Source: Lithodes maja (Eukaryota; Arthropoda; Malacostraca; Decapoda; Lithodidae). From it: a stretch of DNA of 64,000 nucleotides. The number at the start of each line of letters is the position of its first letter. Position 1 is the stretch's first letter. This document shows, in pieces, positions 31,382 through 41,032 of the stretch. The stretch lies in the NCBI GenBank assembly GCA_037953745.1, contig JBAKBP010001590.1, positions 62,001 to 126,000 of the forward strand, written 5' to 3'. Made by a program: the position numbers and the translations under genes. The notes under the pieces are model-generated. The model ran no database searches. It worked only from the letters and a program-made list of their open reading frames with translations, and had not been told where the DNA came from.

Positions 31382-33204
31382 TGTGACGCACCCAGTGCGT
31401 GGCAACGTAACCTGATTGTACTCCTTGGTACTCCACTGTGCCGTGTGCCGGTGCGGTGCCGTGTGCCGGTGCCGTGTGCCGTGTTGGCTGCTTATATTGA
31501 GTGTGACAACGTATAACTGTGTTCTTTGTATCTCTGCAAAGGTCTCGTCATTTGCTAACCAGTGGTGGGTTTTGTTTTAAGCCATGTCGAGACCTTCCAT
31601 TTAATATGTAGTATCAATAGAGAAGTTGATAGATGAGATAATAGGAATTCAGAGAGAGAGAGTGAGTTAGACTTCAGAGCGAGAGGGTAGCGGTGCGCCA
31701 CGCTGCCGGGGGGGTGGTTGCCAGACGTATGGACCGGTTGGCAGCCCTGCGCTTATAGCTAGGTGCGACAGGGTTGGTAGTACATTGCCGCCTGCATATG
31801 CTGCCTGGCTGCCCATGTTGTCGTACTGCACATTGCATGGAGGCTCGCTGTGTGTTCCATGATCAGGTTGCCTAGAACCTTTGAGATTCTAACATCCCTT
31901 GCCCTCTCTCCCAATTTCTCACGGTTGCACTCTTTCTCTCTGACGACATTACTCTCATTTCATTCTTCTCTCTATTTAAATGCATACCCTTCCCTTGAGG
32001 TCCTAAAGGAGTTTCAGCACCCACCTCTCGTATTACTCTTAGGACAAGCATATATTTACATGTATTAGATTTAAGGGGTTAATGTGAACAGCGATCTTCT
32101 TGATGAGGATAGTTGGTGAACGTTCTACATGTTCACGAGTTATATGCCCAGCTCATCATCCAATTTGTGACTAGACTAGTGCCATGTGTAAGAGCCCGAC
32201 CATGCCCAGGAGTTGTCTGTAGAGGGGTGAGGGCTTAGCCTTGATTTGCCTACCGAGCCAGGAGCGAGTGCAGTACCAGAGACTACAGCTCGCTCGTAGT
32301 GCCGGTATAGTAGAGTAACGTAATTTATCTGTCCTTGTGTTCTCTGCAGTCTTTTCCTGGGTTCTCGCTTTCGGTGCTGGGACTCGTTGTTCCTGTGACT
32401 TGGCCTGCTAGCTAGAACACATGGGGATGATGAGTGGGTTATATCTTTATTTTACTATGCATTGCAGCTCTCTTTAAGTTTATGTATGTAACACTTTACA
32501 GTACACATTACTCACACACAAGACAACACTATTAATACTTTCATGTATCAATTAACTGCACTGTCGTTTTGCTGCTGTGTCCGGAGTTCCGTTGCGTAGG
32601 GCGCATACGGACTCAGAGGGGAGACAGAGTGAGAGAAGCGAAGTAGCCTATGCGGTAGTAGGCTACCGGCGCAGTACTGTTGCCTGCAACCTTTTAGTTA
32701 TTCCAAGTATAGATTCATTATTACAATAAGTGACTACTATTTATGTTCCTTCCATGTGTATTATTAGGTATCTACTGGATCATGAACATCTTGTATGCTA
32801 CATGCTAGTGCATGTTAGTAGGGGACAGTTATTCTAGTGCACGCGCTTTCAAGTAGGCGTGTACATTTGTCATTTAGCATTTCACTGTCATACCTTTAGC
32901 CTGCTTCTATTCTACATCATTAGAGGCTTAATATTAACGTAGTTTCTTGAGTATTGCATTTCTTAGTAATAACGTAACCTATAAATGTCTGAGGGAGTTT
33001 AGCCTCATAGCCTACCCCTGTTGTACACTTTCGCCGAGTTAAGGTACCTCGTTACCATAGACGATAACTCTGTAGGGCGTTGGTGCTTTTGTTGTCTGGA
33101 GCATATAGTATTTGGGACTGGAATCGAGCGTGTCGTTGTCACATAAGCCATTTCTGTCCTACGATCAAGAATCCCGAATATGTATTGCCGATCCAGCCGT
33201 AACA
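31382..33204 (+). repeat. 3' LTR of the Gmr1-like element
   Basis: It has the same length (1823 bp) as the 5' LTR and looks the same in sequence. It is followed directly by internal sequence of another element in opposite orientation, not by a copy of the left flank. Confidence 0.95.
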
Positions 33205-36200
33205 CCAGATACAGTCGGTCTATGGTAGGGCTGTTGCAATTGACTAGAGCAGCATTGGGAGGCTATGCGACGACTGGGCACTTCTATGACACAGCTAACC
33301 TCAGCATTCTGCTCAAAGTCCTCCTTTTGACCACCACCCTTGGCAGCCATGGGTCGACCCTGACCTGGCAACCATGCCAAAGCCTCGTCGCCCACCTTGA
33401 ACCACCGAAACAACGAGGCTAACGGTCTTTCAACATTCACGTGACCTGCCCGCGGAACATCTTGCACCGCCCGAGTTGTGAGGCTCAGGGGCTCGGCACG
33501 ACCAGTGGGGTATGAACCGAGCTGGTGCTGGAGCGCTGCACACTGCTGCTCAGGCAGGTGCTCTAGCGCTTCCACAGCCACCAGACTCGTGTCCCCCGCC
33601 CACTGCTCCGCCGAGACATGACAATCCCTACTCTCCTCCACCTGTGCCCGACTGCCCCCCTCTCCTTCTCCACCTTGGCCGCTGCAGACCAACGCAGGGA
33701 CAGTAGGCTGCTCAGGTGGTTGCCTCACAAACTCCTCCAACAGGTTCACATGACATGTTTCCCTGTCCTCGTGTTTGATCTCGACAGCACCATTACCACA
33801 CTTCTGAACTTCCGGATCCTCCAACTGCAGTTTACAAATATCTGAGGGAACCAACCTGTCTAGATGCTTCCGAAGCAACCCAAGTCCTCCCCCAATATCA
33901 AACTGAGCAACCCTTTTTTCTCTCTGTGTGTAACGTTGCTGCCTCGGAGTCTCTTCCTGCCCTACCTCCTCACTAGCTGTGACAGGTTCTGGGGCCTCTC
34001 CAGACTCTAACATAGGTGCCAATAATGAGTCACCAAGAAACACTGCCGGCTCAAAACTCTCCAATTGACCAACACTTTCCGTTTTCTTGTGACCTTTCCT
34101 CCGCGGTTTGATAGACTGAGGTGGTGGCTGCAAGGCTCCGGATGTCTGAGAACGCATCACAACACACGCCATGGTTTGTACGCTACACTTCTCAACCCAC
34201 TCCTGTTCCTCCCTACTAATGTCGGCCGCCTTCTCGGCAACGACCAAGGGTGAAACCTTAGAAGCAGGCACCGCAAAGTCGTTGCCGAGGAGAAGGTCGA
34301 CGCCCCAAACAGGCAAGTTCTCTACAATTCCGACATCCAGCTCCTTCGTCACACCACCCACCTCCAGCTCCATCCGCACCAGCGGGTAGGACTTCGTAGC
34401 ATTGATCCCCTGAACTACCACCACCCGAGCAGCGTTAATCGGCCTACCAGTAAAGTTCTTTAACAAGGTCTGAGAAGCCCCCGTATCACGCAATAGCTTA
34501 ACTCCTCGCCTTTCGCCAGCCCACCTCATAAAACCATGCCCTCTATGACCCCCAAAGACGTCGCGGACAGGGTTCGAGCCTTCCGGACTCTTGAACACAG
34601 GCTGTGTCCCAACCTCTGACCAACTACCCTTGGCAAACTCAGAAGATATAGGCGACACCCCTATGCTGCGGGCCAATGACACAACCTTGTTTGGTGGCTT
34701 GTTCGGACAAGCATTTGCAAAGTGACCCTCCTTGTGACATGCAAAGCACTCTTTACTCTTTGGTTTCCCTTGGGAGTGGGAGGTACCATTAGACTTCTTA
34801 TACGGGACGGTATTTGGTTTATGTTTAGTTTTATTGTCAGTGCTACATGGTTTTGTGTATTTATGTGTATCAAAATTCTTGGGAGGGGGAGGGCTACGAT
34901 CCTTTGCACCCGACTCACTCCTAGCTGCTGCTTCGCACCCTCGAATTAATGACAGTCGGAGGTCAGCCATTTCTGCTGCCTCCTGGAGAGTTCTAGGATT
35001 TTTTTCCTTTATATTTAATGTTAAGTCCCCGCCTGTACACTTAAAGAACTGCTCCAAGAGAACCAGCTCACTCAACTCCTCAAAAGTAGCTGCCCTCTCA
35101 GAATGCAGCCAATGTCGTAGTGCATCAGACAAGTCCCGGGCGTGTTCTAGGAAGGTACTATCCTTGCCCTTAGTAACACCCCGTAACTTCAAGCGGTAAG
35201 TTTCTGGTTGTAACTCATAGGCCCGTAGCACAGCCTTCTTTAGCTCATCATAAACTAAACAGGACTCTAAAGGTAGTGCATCATACGCTTTTAGCCCCTT
35301 TCCTAGGAGTCTTGATGAAACTAATGCTGCCCACTTTTCCTGAGGCCACTGGTGTTCCTGACACTTCTTCTCAAATCGCATAAAAAACTCAGTCACACAT
35401 GATTCATCGAACACAGGAACTAGTTTAAGCAGGTGCGACAATGATTGGTCCCGATGTCTGTTACCTCCCCCAATATTTCGCCCTGTTACCTCCACTCGAG
35501 ATCTCTCCAGCTCCCTGTCAGCCCGATACCTAGTAGACTCTGCCTGCAGTTCAGCCTCTCGTATAGCTGTTCTCTCTGCAGCCTCAGCCTGCACACTAGC
35601 CTGTCTTTCGGTAGCCTCAACCTGAGCTCTAGCAACCTCAGCCTGCACACTGGGGAGGTGTGGTGGAGTGGTCTTGCCACTGGCCTGGTAATCCAAAGGT
35701 CCCGGGTTCAAATCCCGATGTATCAATGGGAAGATATTATTGGGATGGAATTTGTGCTGTACCTAGTATCAGTGCATTACCACAAAGCCCACCGAAACGT
35801 CAATAAAATACCCTCATTGTTCCCTGATTAAATAGCACTGTATGAATATTCCCATATTCAAAATATGCTATAGGGGTGCAATGCCTGGTGAGTTATCTGC
35901 TCAACAGGTGGCGTTGTGTGTGTGTAAGTGTGAGAGTCCGAGTGTAGAGGGTGAGACAGTGAAGCACGGGAACGAGATGGCTTCAGAGATGGGGTCGTTT
36001 CGGGCCATGAGTGAGCACCGTGCCTCATGTGAAGGCAAGATGGCAGGTGCTCGTTGTACTCTACGTGCTTCACATGTCTCACTCCCTAGACTGGAACAAG
36101 ACCTCACAGGCTTCACTGTTCATTGTAAAGCGGTGAATGTTAAGGCTCTCAGCCTATGCCCGAGAGGAAGTAAGTTGGAATATAGAAAAAAAAAAAAAAA

Positions 36201-36703
36201 AAAAAAACACTAGCCTATCTCTCGGCAGCCTCAACCTTGGCCATCTCAAGCCGAAACAACAAATCTGGAGTCAACCCTTGAGGAGGGGAAGGTGCATTTA
36301 ATGGAGAGGGTCCCTGTGATTGAATTCCACGCTGCCATTGACCATCAACTTGGGGGTATGTACTAAATTCAGGCACCCTGACGTTTGATACGGGGGTAGA
36401 GTGGAGGGGGGGCTGGGGACCGGGGCCCCCAGTCGCCTCTCCACCCAGGTCTCTCCCTTCTAAACCCAATATCAAAGTCATCAGCTGATCTTTCCTCATG
36501 CCACTTAAACCCTGGTGACCCTGAAGACCTGCCACACACTTTAAGCCATACTTATTCAGCTTCAACACCCTGTCAGCGGTAAGGGGCACCTCTAAAAATC
36601 TTCTAGCACCCTCCTCGCTATCGACTAGCCACTCCACAGGTCTTTCTCCCTCCGAGCCTGTATCGTGACATGACCCACCACTGTGTTCTGATGTATTAGA
36701 CAT
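33205..36703 (-). pseudogene. Gag-protease with scrambled integrase remnants
   Basis: Gag starts at ATG 36703 and runs to 36208, where a SINE interrupts it inside the VEAAERQASVQAE repeat region. It resumes at 35651 with the Gag core, the CCHC knuckle CFACHKEGHFANAC (near 34715-34755) and protease LLRDTGASQTLLKNFTG (near 34460-34500). After VEIKHEDRE the frame jumps to CHVNLLEEFVRQP, the linker that in the intact relative lies between integrase and RT, so integrase is deleted. Beyond the linker, AGHVNVERPLASLFRWF resembles the integrase zinc finger and VGDEALAWLPGQGRPMAAK resembles the integrase C-terminus. These integrase pieces therefore sit after the linker, out of their normal order. No RT or RNase H remains. 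Apart from the SINE the frame is open, so a Gag-protease protein could once have been made. Confidence 0.8.
35652..36207 (+). mobile_element. tRNA-derived SINE inserted in Gag
   Basis: The 556-bp SINE begins GGGGAGGTGTGGTGGAGTGG, whose TGGTGGAGTGG fits an RNA polymerase III A box. About 44 bp on, GGTTCAAATCC fits a B box. It ends in a 22-base A run (36186-36207). Both sides carry ACACT (before 35652 and after the A run), a short target duplication. The long non-tRNA body ends in a block shared with the copy at 61368-61880. It is inserted opposite to the coding direction of the host element. Confidence 0.88.
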
Positions 36704-36898
36704 GTTTGTACACTGCAGTAATTATCACGGTTATAGAATGTGCCTTATCTCCTATGCAAGTATGTATATACTAATGTTATTTAAAGTCTTTAATGTGTTA
36801 TATTGGTTGCTCCAAAAAAAAAACTCTATGTCCACTGTATTCCTCTAATCATAAGGAATCTCAAAACAAATGACCACTATATTCCTCTGTTCAGTAAA

Positions 36899-36916
36899 TC
36901 CTATGCAAGGTCGCCA
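36899..36916 (-). promoter_or_regulatory. Primer-binding site of the deleted Gmr1-like element
   Basis: Read on the minus strand, TGGCGACCTTGCATAGGA starts two bases after the LTR end. Its first 13 bases equal the primer site at 25762. Confidence 0.75.
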
Positions 36917-36918
36917 TT

Positions 36919-38789
36919 TGTTACGTCCTGGGATATATAAACACTGGGCTCTTTCTATAGGACTAGGTATGCGGCAACAAGCAACAACGGAAAACGCTAG
37001 ATTCAACCCTTATCTATAAACCCAGGCAACAAACCACCCTAAACCGTCAAGAGTCCTGCCTGGACAACAAGGTATCCTATGACTCGGTTACAGGGTGCAC
37101 GCACTATAGACTGCTGATAGTCAAGCAGGCTATATAAAAGATCACACAATTAAGTTGACTTAAAGCTTCAAGGAAAAGATAGATAACGGAATTAAATTGC
37201 AAAAACAATTTAATAACAAACTAGAAGAAAGTACATTTAACGTTACGTTAATTAATACAACTAATCACCCCTGCGTGAAAGAAGGTGAAAGCAAACAGTC
37301 CTCAAAACATCGTACAGGTAGACAAGATGCAGGTTTCTAAACTGCATGCGGCTACTGTAGGATCTGATGCTTAGCATAGAAAGTAAGTTACGGATTTAGA
37401 GAACTCTTAACTCATAAGCAGGAATAAATACTAGTGATAGGCCATACAGTGTATAATGGCATAGACATAATTAAATAAAGTCAGCAACTCGCAACATAAC
37501 CACATACAGGTGTGCTTCTCACTCTTAGTCAGGCAAGCCTGCTCGGACAGAGTCTCTAAGCCACACCCTGACTCACAATGCTCACAACAACGGTAAACTG
37601 TGGCACAATAACAAGCATGCAGAAATAATAAACCCCTAGCTGTTAATCTGCCAGGTGGCAGAGGTCTAGCCGAAAGGATATAGGCTTCGGATACCCGGGC
37701 TGAGCCACCTGCTCTAGCCTAGGGACGTTCCCAAGTCTGTGCGCCAAATTACTCTAATTGAAAGGGTGCTCTCTTGAGAGACTCAGATCGCAAGTATCTG
37801 ACTCTCTCCTGGCGACCCTAAAACAAAAGCAAGACGTGCTAGCGCAGTGCTGAGTGGACTAGGCAAGGGCCCTCACACAACACAACACTAGACACACAGG
37901 GACACAGACAAGAAAATGCCCCCCAGACTCCCACGGGTATCCTAGTAAAGTCCTGCGGGTCCACAGGACTCGCACCAGCAGACTTTACTTAAAGGATCGC
38001 AAAAAGCCTCCCCTCCGGTCTAGCCCCTGCTCGCCTGCCACAAGAACACACTAGCAAGCATGAAACCACCAAATATGAGACAACAAAAAAGCTTCCTAGG
38101 TCTCATTAACAATTACATCTCTGCATAAGGCCCAAAATCCTATCTAATTATCTGAGAGCTCGTCGTTAATACAATAATAGATATAAGGTCTATCAAGGGG
38201 ATGGGATAATTTAATAGATTGGTGAAGTAGTGGAAAAAAGGTATACAAAGTAAGAGAGAAAGTTTCTAAGTGGGGTTGAGAGGGATAGATATCAAGGGGG
38301 TCCGAAGGGTACGACAGTGAGGTGAGCTCTGAGTCTTGAATCTGTCTGGACCCCACCCTAGGCATGCGAAATACATCCCATGCTTGGCAACACTCAACAC
38401 CGTTGCCGGGTCGAAATCTTCTACCCCTTGCGTGAGTCGAAACTAAGCCTAATGTTGCGATCAAATTGGCAACATCAGGCTCGTCCCAAGCTAGACTCTC
38501 CGCGCCCGCGCGAAGCAACGTCCCCCAGCCGGTCTCTCTCTCCCGCTCGTCTTCTCCCACTCTCACTAGACTTACATCTTATATATTATAATGAAACAAG
38601 CAACTATCGAGAATAAAATATACTAAGATGCGTTGGTTAAGAATAAGGGCAGCTTCAAGCTGTGAAACAACCTAAGAATATCCCAGACATTAGTTACATT
38701 GTCGTAGGATATATACTAAGGAAAAGCCGGCCGGCCGGTTTCTAAACGGCTGGGCAGCCGACACGTGGCTACTATGCAGGAGTGTCACA
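36919..38789 (-). repeat. 5' LTR of the deleted Gmr1-like element
   Basis: On the minus strand it runs from TGTGACACTCC (38789) to GGACGTAACA (36919), about 1871 bp. The ends resemble TGTGAC...GTAACA of the intact relative, but the body differs. TTTATATATCCC just inside 36950 may be part of the promoter or polyadenylation region. The outer boundary is inferred from terminal similarity, because no second LTR is available for comparison. A diverged piece of the same LTR type lies at 52420-53017. Confidence 0.65.
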
Positions 38790-39271
38790 CTAGTTAATTG
38801 TATGTTCTGGCAGTGCCTGGTGCTCCCCTTCTCCTCCCTCGTCTGGCCGTGGGAACTAGAGCGAGTGCCAGAGTGTTGCTCCAGTCGTAGCTCTCGCTCT
38901 GTCAACATCTCTGTTGGGTGTTGGATCGTTTTGTTTCCCTTGCATACCGCATATTTCTTTTTGGTTCTTTATTTGATTGGAGCATAGCAGGGGCTGGAGT
39001 CATATTGAGCATATAGTTTTTTTTAAACATCTTTAGTTTATTATTAATTAGTGCAGTCATTTCTTCTGTGGCAATCTAGAATATAAGCTTCTTTTTATTC
39101 TTCCATGTTGTTTTCCATTATTCTGCTTCATTATATTTATGTATGAATAGTATTCCTGGTTGGTATCTATAGTGGTTTGTGGGTTGGCCTGTTTTACTTA
39201 GTTTTGGTAGGCCTTGGAGGAATGGGGTTGTTGGGTGTGTGTGTAGGCCTGCAGTGCCATAATAGGCTAGT
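38790..39271. other. Short nongenic spacer between two retrotransposons
   Basis: About 480 bp with no gene or repeat I recognise. Confidence 0.5.
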
Positions 39272-40058
39272 TATCGTATAAATACGATAGAATATGACTT
39301 TTGTGATCTCTTATGTCTCTGTGACGTCACGATCTCTCCTACAGCACCAGACGTAGGACGAGTAGATCGTATATTATAAGATTGTAAATAAGTTAAGTTA
39401 TAAAGGGCCTAATATGCTATTAAGCAATATTGCCTTTGTCTTATGTAGTATATATGAATTTATCGTATATATTAATATAATTTATCGTATAGAGCAACCT
39501 AAATGCGGTACGATAATTTGGGCTCCTGGCGGTTTGCCAAGGCAGCAAGGTGTGCTTTCGAGGTACGCCAGAGCCTTCACGAACACCAACCAGTTAACAT
39601 CTAAATTTCCGCCCTCAGTTGATCGTGCTTTTGTGCCTGTAATCACAATACACACACACTCAGCTACACCACCAAGACGCTCTCATCGACATCATGACTG
39701 ACTGATAGATAAGCATACATTATATAATCATGTCCATTCCCATGTAATCATTTATTCTTTCTTTAACTTGACTTGTGTCTTGGGACCGAAGTCTCGTTCC
39801 CCATTGTCCACCACCATATTGGGTAAACGTTCTCCCTTGCCTCATTGCCACGTGGAACTATTGGTGAGTTAATTCCTGGCTAATATTAACCCTTATAACC
39901 TTACCCTATATATACATTTGTTATGTGAGACCTTTGGATATAAATTAGCTTGTTTCAGATTGAATTCAATTTAGATATAGAGTAGTTTTCATTTAGATTG
40001 ATTTTATTTGATTCATTATAGCTTAGTAATATTTAACTTCCATTGATAGTTTACCACA
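39272..40058 (+). repeat. BEL 1 5' LTR
   Basis: It runs from TATCGTATAAATACGATAG to GTTTACCACA, with boundaries set by comparing all four full copies here. It starts with TA rather than the usual TG. The motif ATCGTAT and its complement recur several times in the first 250 bp. A 95-codon open frame at 39414 exists in the LTR copies but changes frame between them. Confidence 0.9.
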
Positions 40059-40059
40059 T

Positions 40060-40077
40060 TGGTGCCCAGACCCGGGA
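40060..40077 (+). promoter_or_regulatory. BEL 1 primer-binding site
   Basis: TGGTGCCCAGACCCGGGA starts one base after the LTR. TGG pairs with the CCA end of a tRNA; I cannot name the tRNA with confidence. The same site follows the LTRs at 53816 (one base change) and 61283. Confidence 0.75.
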
Positions 40078-40113
40078 ATTAGCTACCAGTAGGGGATTTG
40101 TTTTTCTTGGGCG

Positions 40114-40815
40114 ATGAGCAAGGGATTAGCCCAGGGATGCAGGAGCAAGGACCCCGGAGGGGTGGGACTTAGCTATCTCCCTGTACCTCAGGCGCCGGTA
40201 CCTCAGCGAATAGCCATAGTAGGACATTCGTATGCTACTAGGCTAAGGGCAGCTGACGGAGGTACCGTGTCGTATCGGGCGTCTGAGGGGGAGAAAACTT
40301 TCAGGCTGACCTACTTCGGGGTACCGGGAGCAACCGTTGAAACCCTGAAGGCCTCCCCACAGTGGGGGCAAGTGGTTCGGTTTAGGCCGCATATGATCTT
40401 TTTGTTTATAGGCGGCAATGATATACGCCCCGGTACAGTACCCCGCGAGTTAGCCGACTCAATCAAAGAGGTGGCGCTGGATCTGGAGCGTGAGTCAGGA
40501 GGGTGCTGCAAGATCGTGGCAATCGAGAGCCGAACGAGAGTCCGAGGGTTCTCAGCGGCGGATTATCAAGCCATCAAAAATTCTGTTAACCGCGCCCTGA
40601 GGTGTCGGTTAATAGAAAGTAAGCACCGCTTCGTTTCTCTTACATTCAGCATCCGAGACCTCGACCTGGATGGTGTCCACCTCGACTTAGATACCAATCA
40701 GGTCTTATATGAGAAAATTGTAGGACTAACTAAGCGTTGGCTAGAGAGGGACGCCGGGGTTGTATCGTTGCGCCTGCCTAAGTCCTGCATCCCACCCATC
40801 ATCTTTCCCCAGTAA
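40114..40815 (+). CDS. SGNH/GDSL-type hydrolase-like ORF within BEL 1
   Basis: A 233-residue protein begins at ATG 40114, just 36 bp after the primer site, ahead of Gag-Pol and in a different frame. It carries all SGNH-hydrolase blocks in order: block I IVGHSYATRL (Ser39), block II GVPGA (Gly72), block III FIGGNDIRPG (Asn102) and block V DGVHL (Asp186, His189). Length fits a single SGNH domain. The family comprises esterases, lipases and deacetylases acting on acyl groups; the substrate here is unknown. No signal peptide or membrane segment is evident, suggesting a cytosolic product. The C-terminus (RLPKSCIPPIIFPQ) is conserved in the remnant ORFs of BEL 2 and BEL 3, so the ORF belongs to the element. 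SGNH esterase domains are known in ORF1 of some CR1/L2 LINEs; I know of none established for BEL/Pao. Confidence 0.82.
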   Translation: MSKGLAQGCRSKDPGGVGLSYLPVPQAPVPQRIAIVGHSYATRLRAADGGTVSYRASEGEKTFRLTYFGVPGATVETLKASPQWGQVVRFRPHMIFLFIGGNDIRPGTVPRELADSIKEVALDLERESGGCCKIVAIESRTRVRGFSAADYQAIKNSVNRALRCRLIESKHRFVSLTFSIRDLDLDGVHLDLDTNQVLYEKIVGLTKRWLERDAGVVSLRLPKSCIPPIIFPQ

Positions 40816-41032
40816 TTTTCTTTTCCGTTTCGGACTTCCTGTGACTATTATGACCTGACCTAACATTTTTTCTTGTTCAATATGATCCATTAATAGGTAT
40901 TGCTATTTAGTGTACTATTTTTTCTCCATAACATAGAAGTCCGCCGGTTGGCGTCTCTTAATTAGACTATTATTTGGCCGTTGTTTTTGTAGCTTAACAT
41001 TTAAATACATAGCCTATAGGCTTGCATGCAAA

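Larger units (their letters stand above)
23936..33204 (+). mobile_element. Complete Gypsy-type LTR retrotransposon, Gmr1-like domain order
   Basis: The element is 9269 bp with two 1823-bp LTRs (23936-25758 and 31382-33204) that look identical over the parts I compared. A primer-binding site (25762) and purine tract (31372-31380) are in place, and one Gag-Pol frame of 1690 codons is uninterrupted. Integrase precedes reverse transcriptase. The left flank (...AATAT) and right flank (CCAGA...) do not match, so no target duplication is visible. Identical LTRs and an open frame indicate a very recent copy that may be active. Confidence 0.93.
33205..38789 (-). mobile_element. Deleted, rearranged Gmr1-like relative (minus strand)
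   Basis: On the minus strand the order is 5' LTR (38789-36919), primer site TGGCGACCTTGCA just inside it, Gag from ATG at 36703, SINE insertion, rest of Gag, protease, then scrambled pol remnants to 33205. The sequence abuts the 3' LTR of the neighbouring element, so its own 3' LTR is missing. Protein similarity to 26029-31101 is high in protease and linker, but the LTRs differ, so it is a sister family rather than a copy. Confidence 0.82.

Noticed and set aside
35652..35730. A functional tRNA gene at the SINE head
   Set aside because: A and B boxes are present, but the sequence does not close into a proper acceptor stem and continues into a long SINE body with an A tail. It is treated as tRNA-derived only.
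39414..39701. 95-99 codon open frame in every BEL LTR, also at 46502, 53160 and 59701
   Set aside because: It exists because the LTRs are near-identical copies. The C-terminal part reads in different frames between BEL 1 and BEL 2, and the BEL 3 counterpart is shifted and shortened, so coding constraint is not shown.
40985..41032. A spliced Gag-Pol mRNA joining an LTR donor (GGTGAGT near 39863) to an acceptor TTTTTGTAG before Gag of BEL 1
   Set aside because: The acceptor AG is lost in BEL 2 (TTTGTAACG) and not evident in BEL 3, and the donor GT is changed to GC in the BEL 2 3' LTR and BEL 3. An element-wide splicing scheme is not supported.
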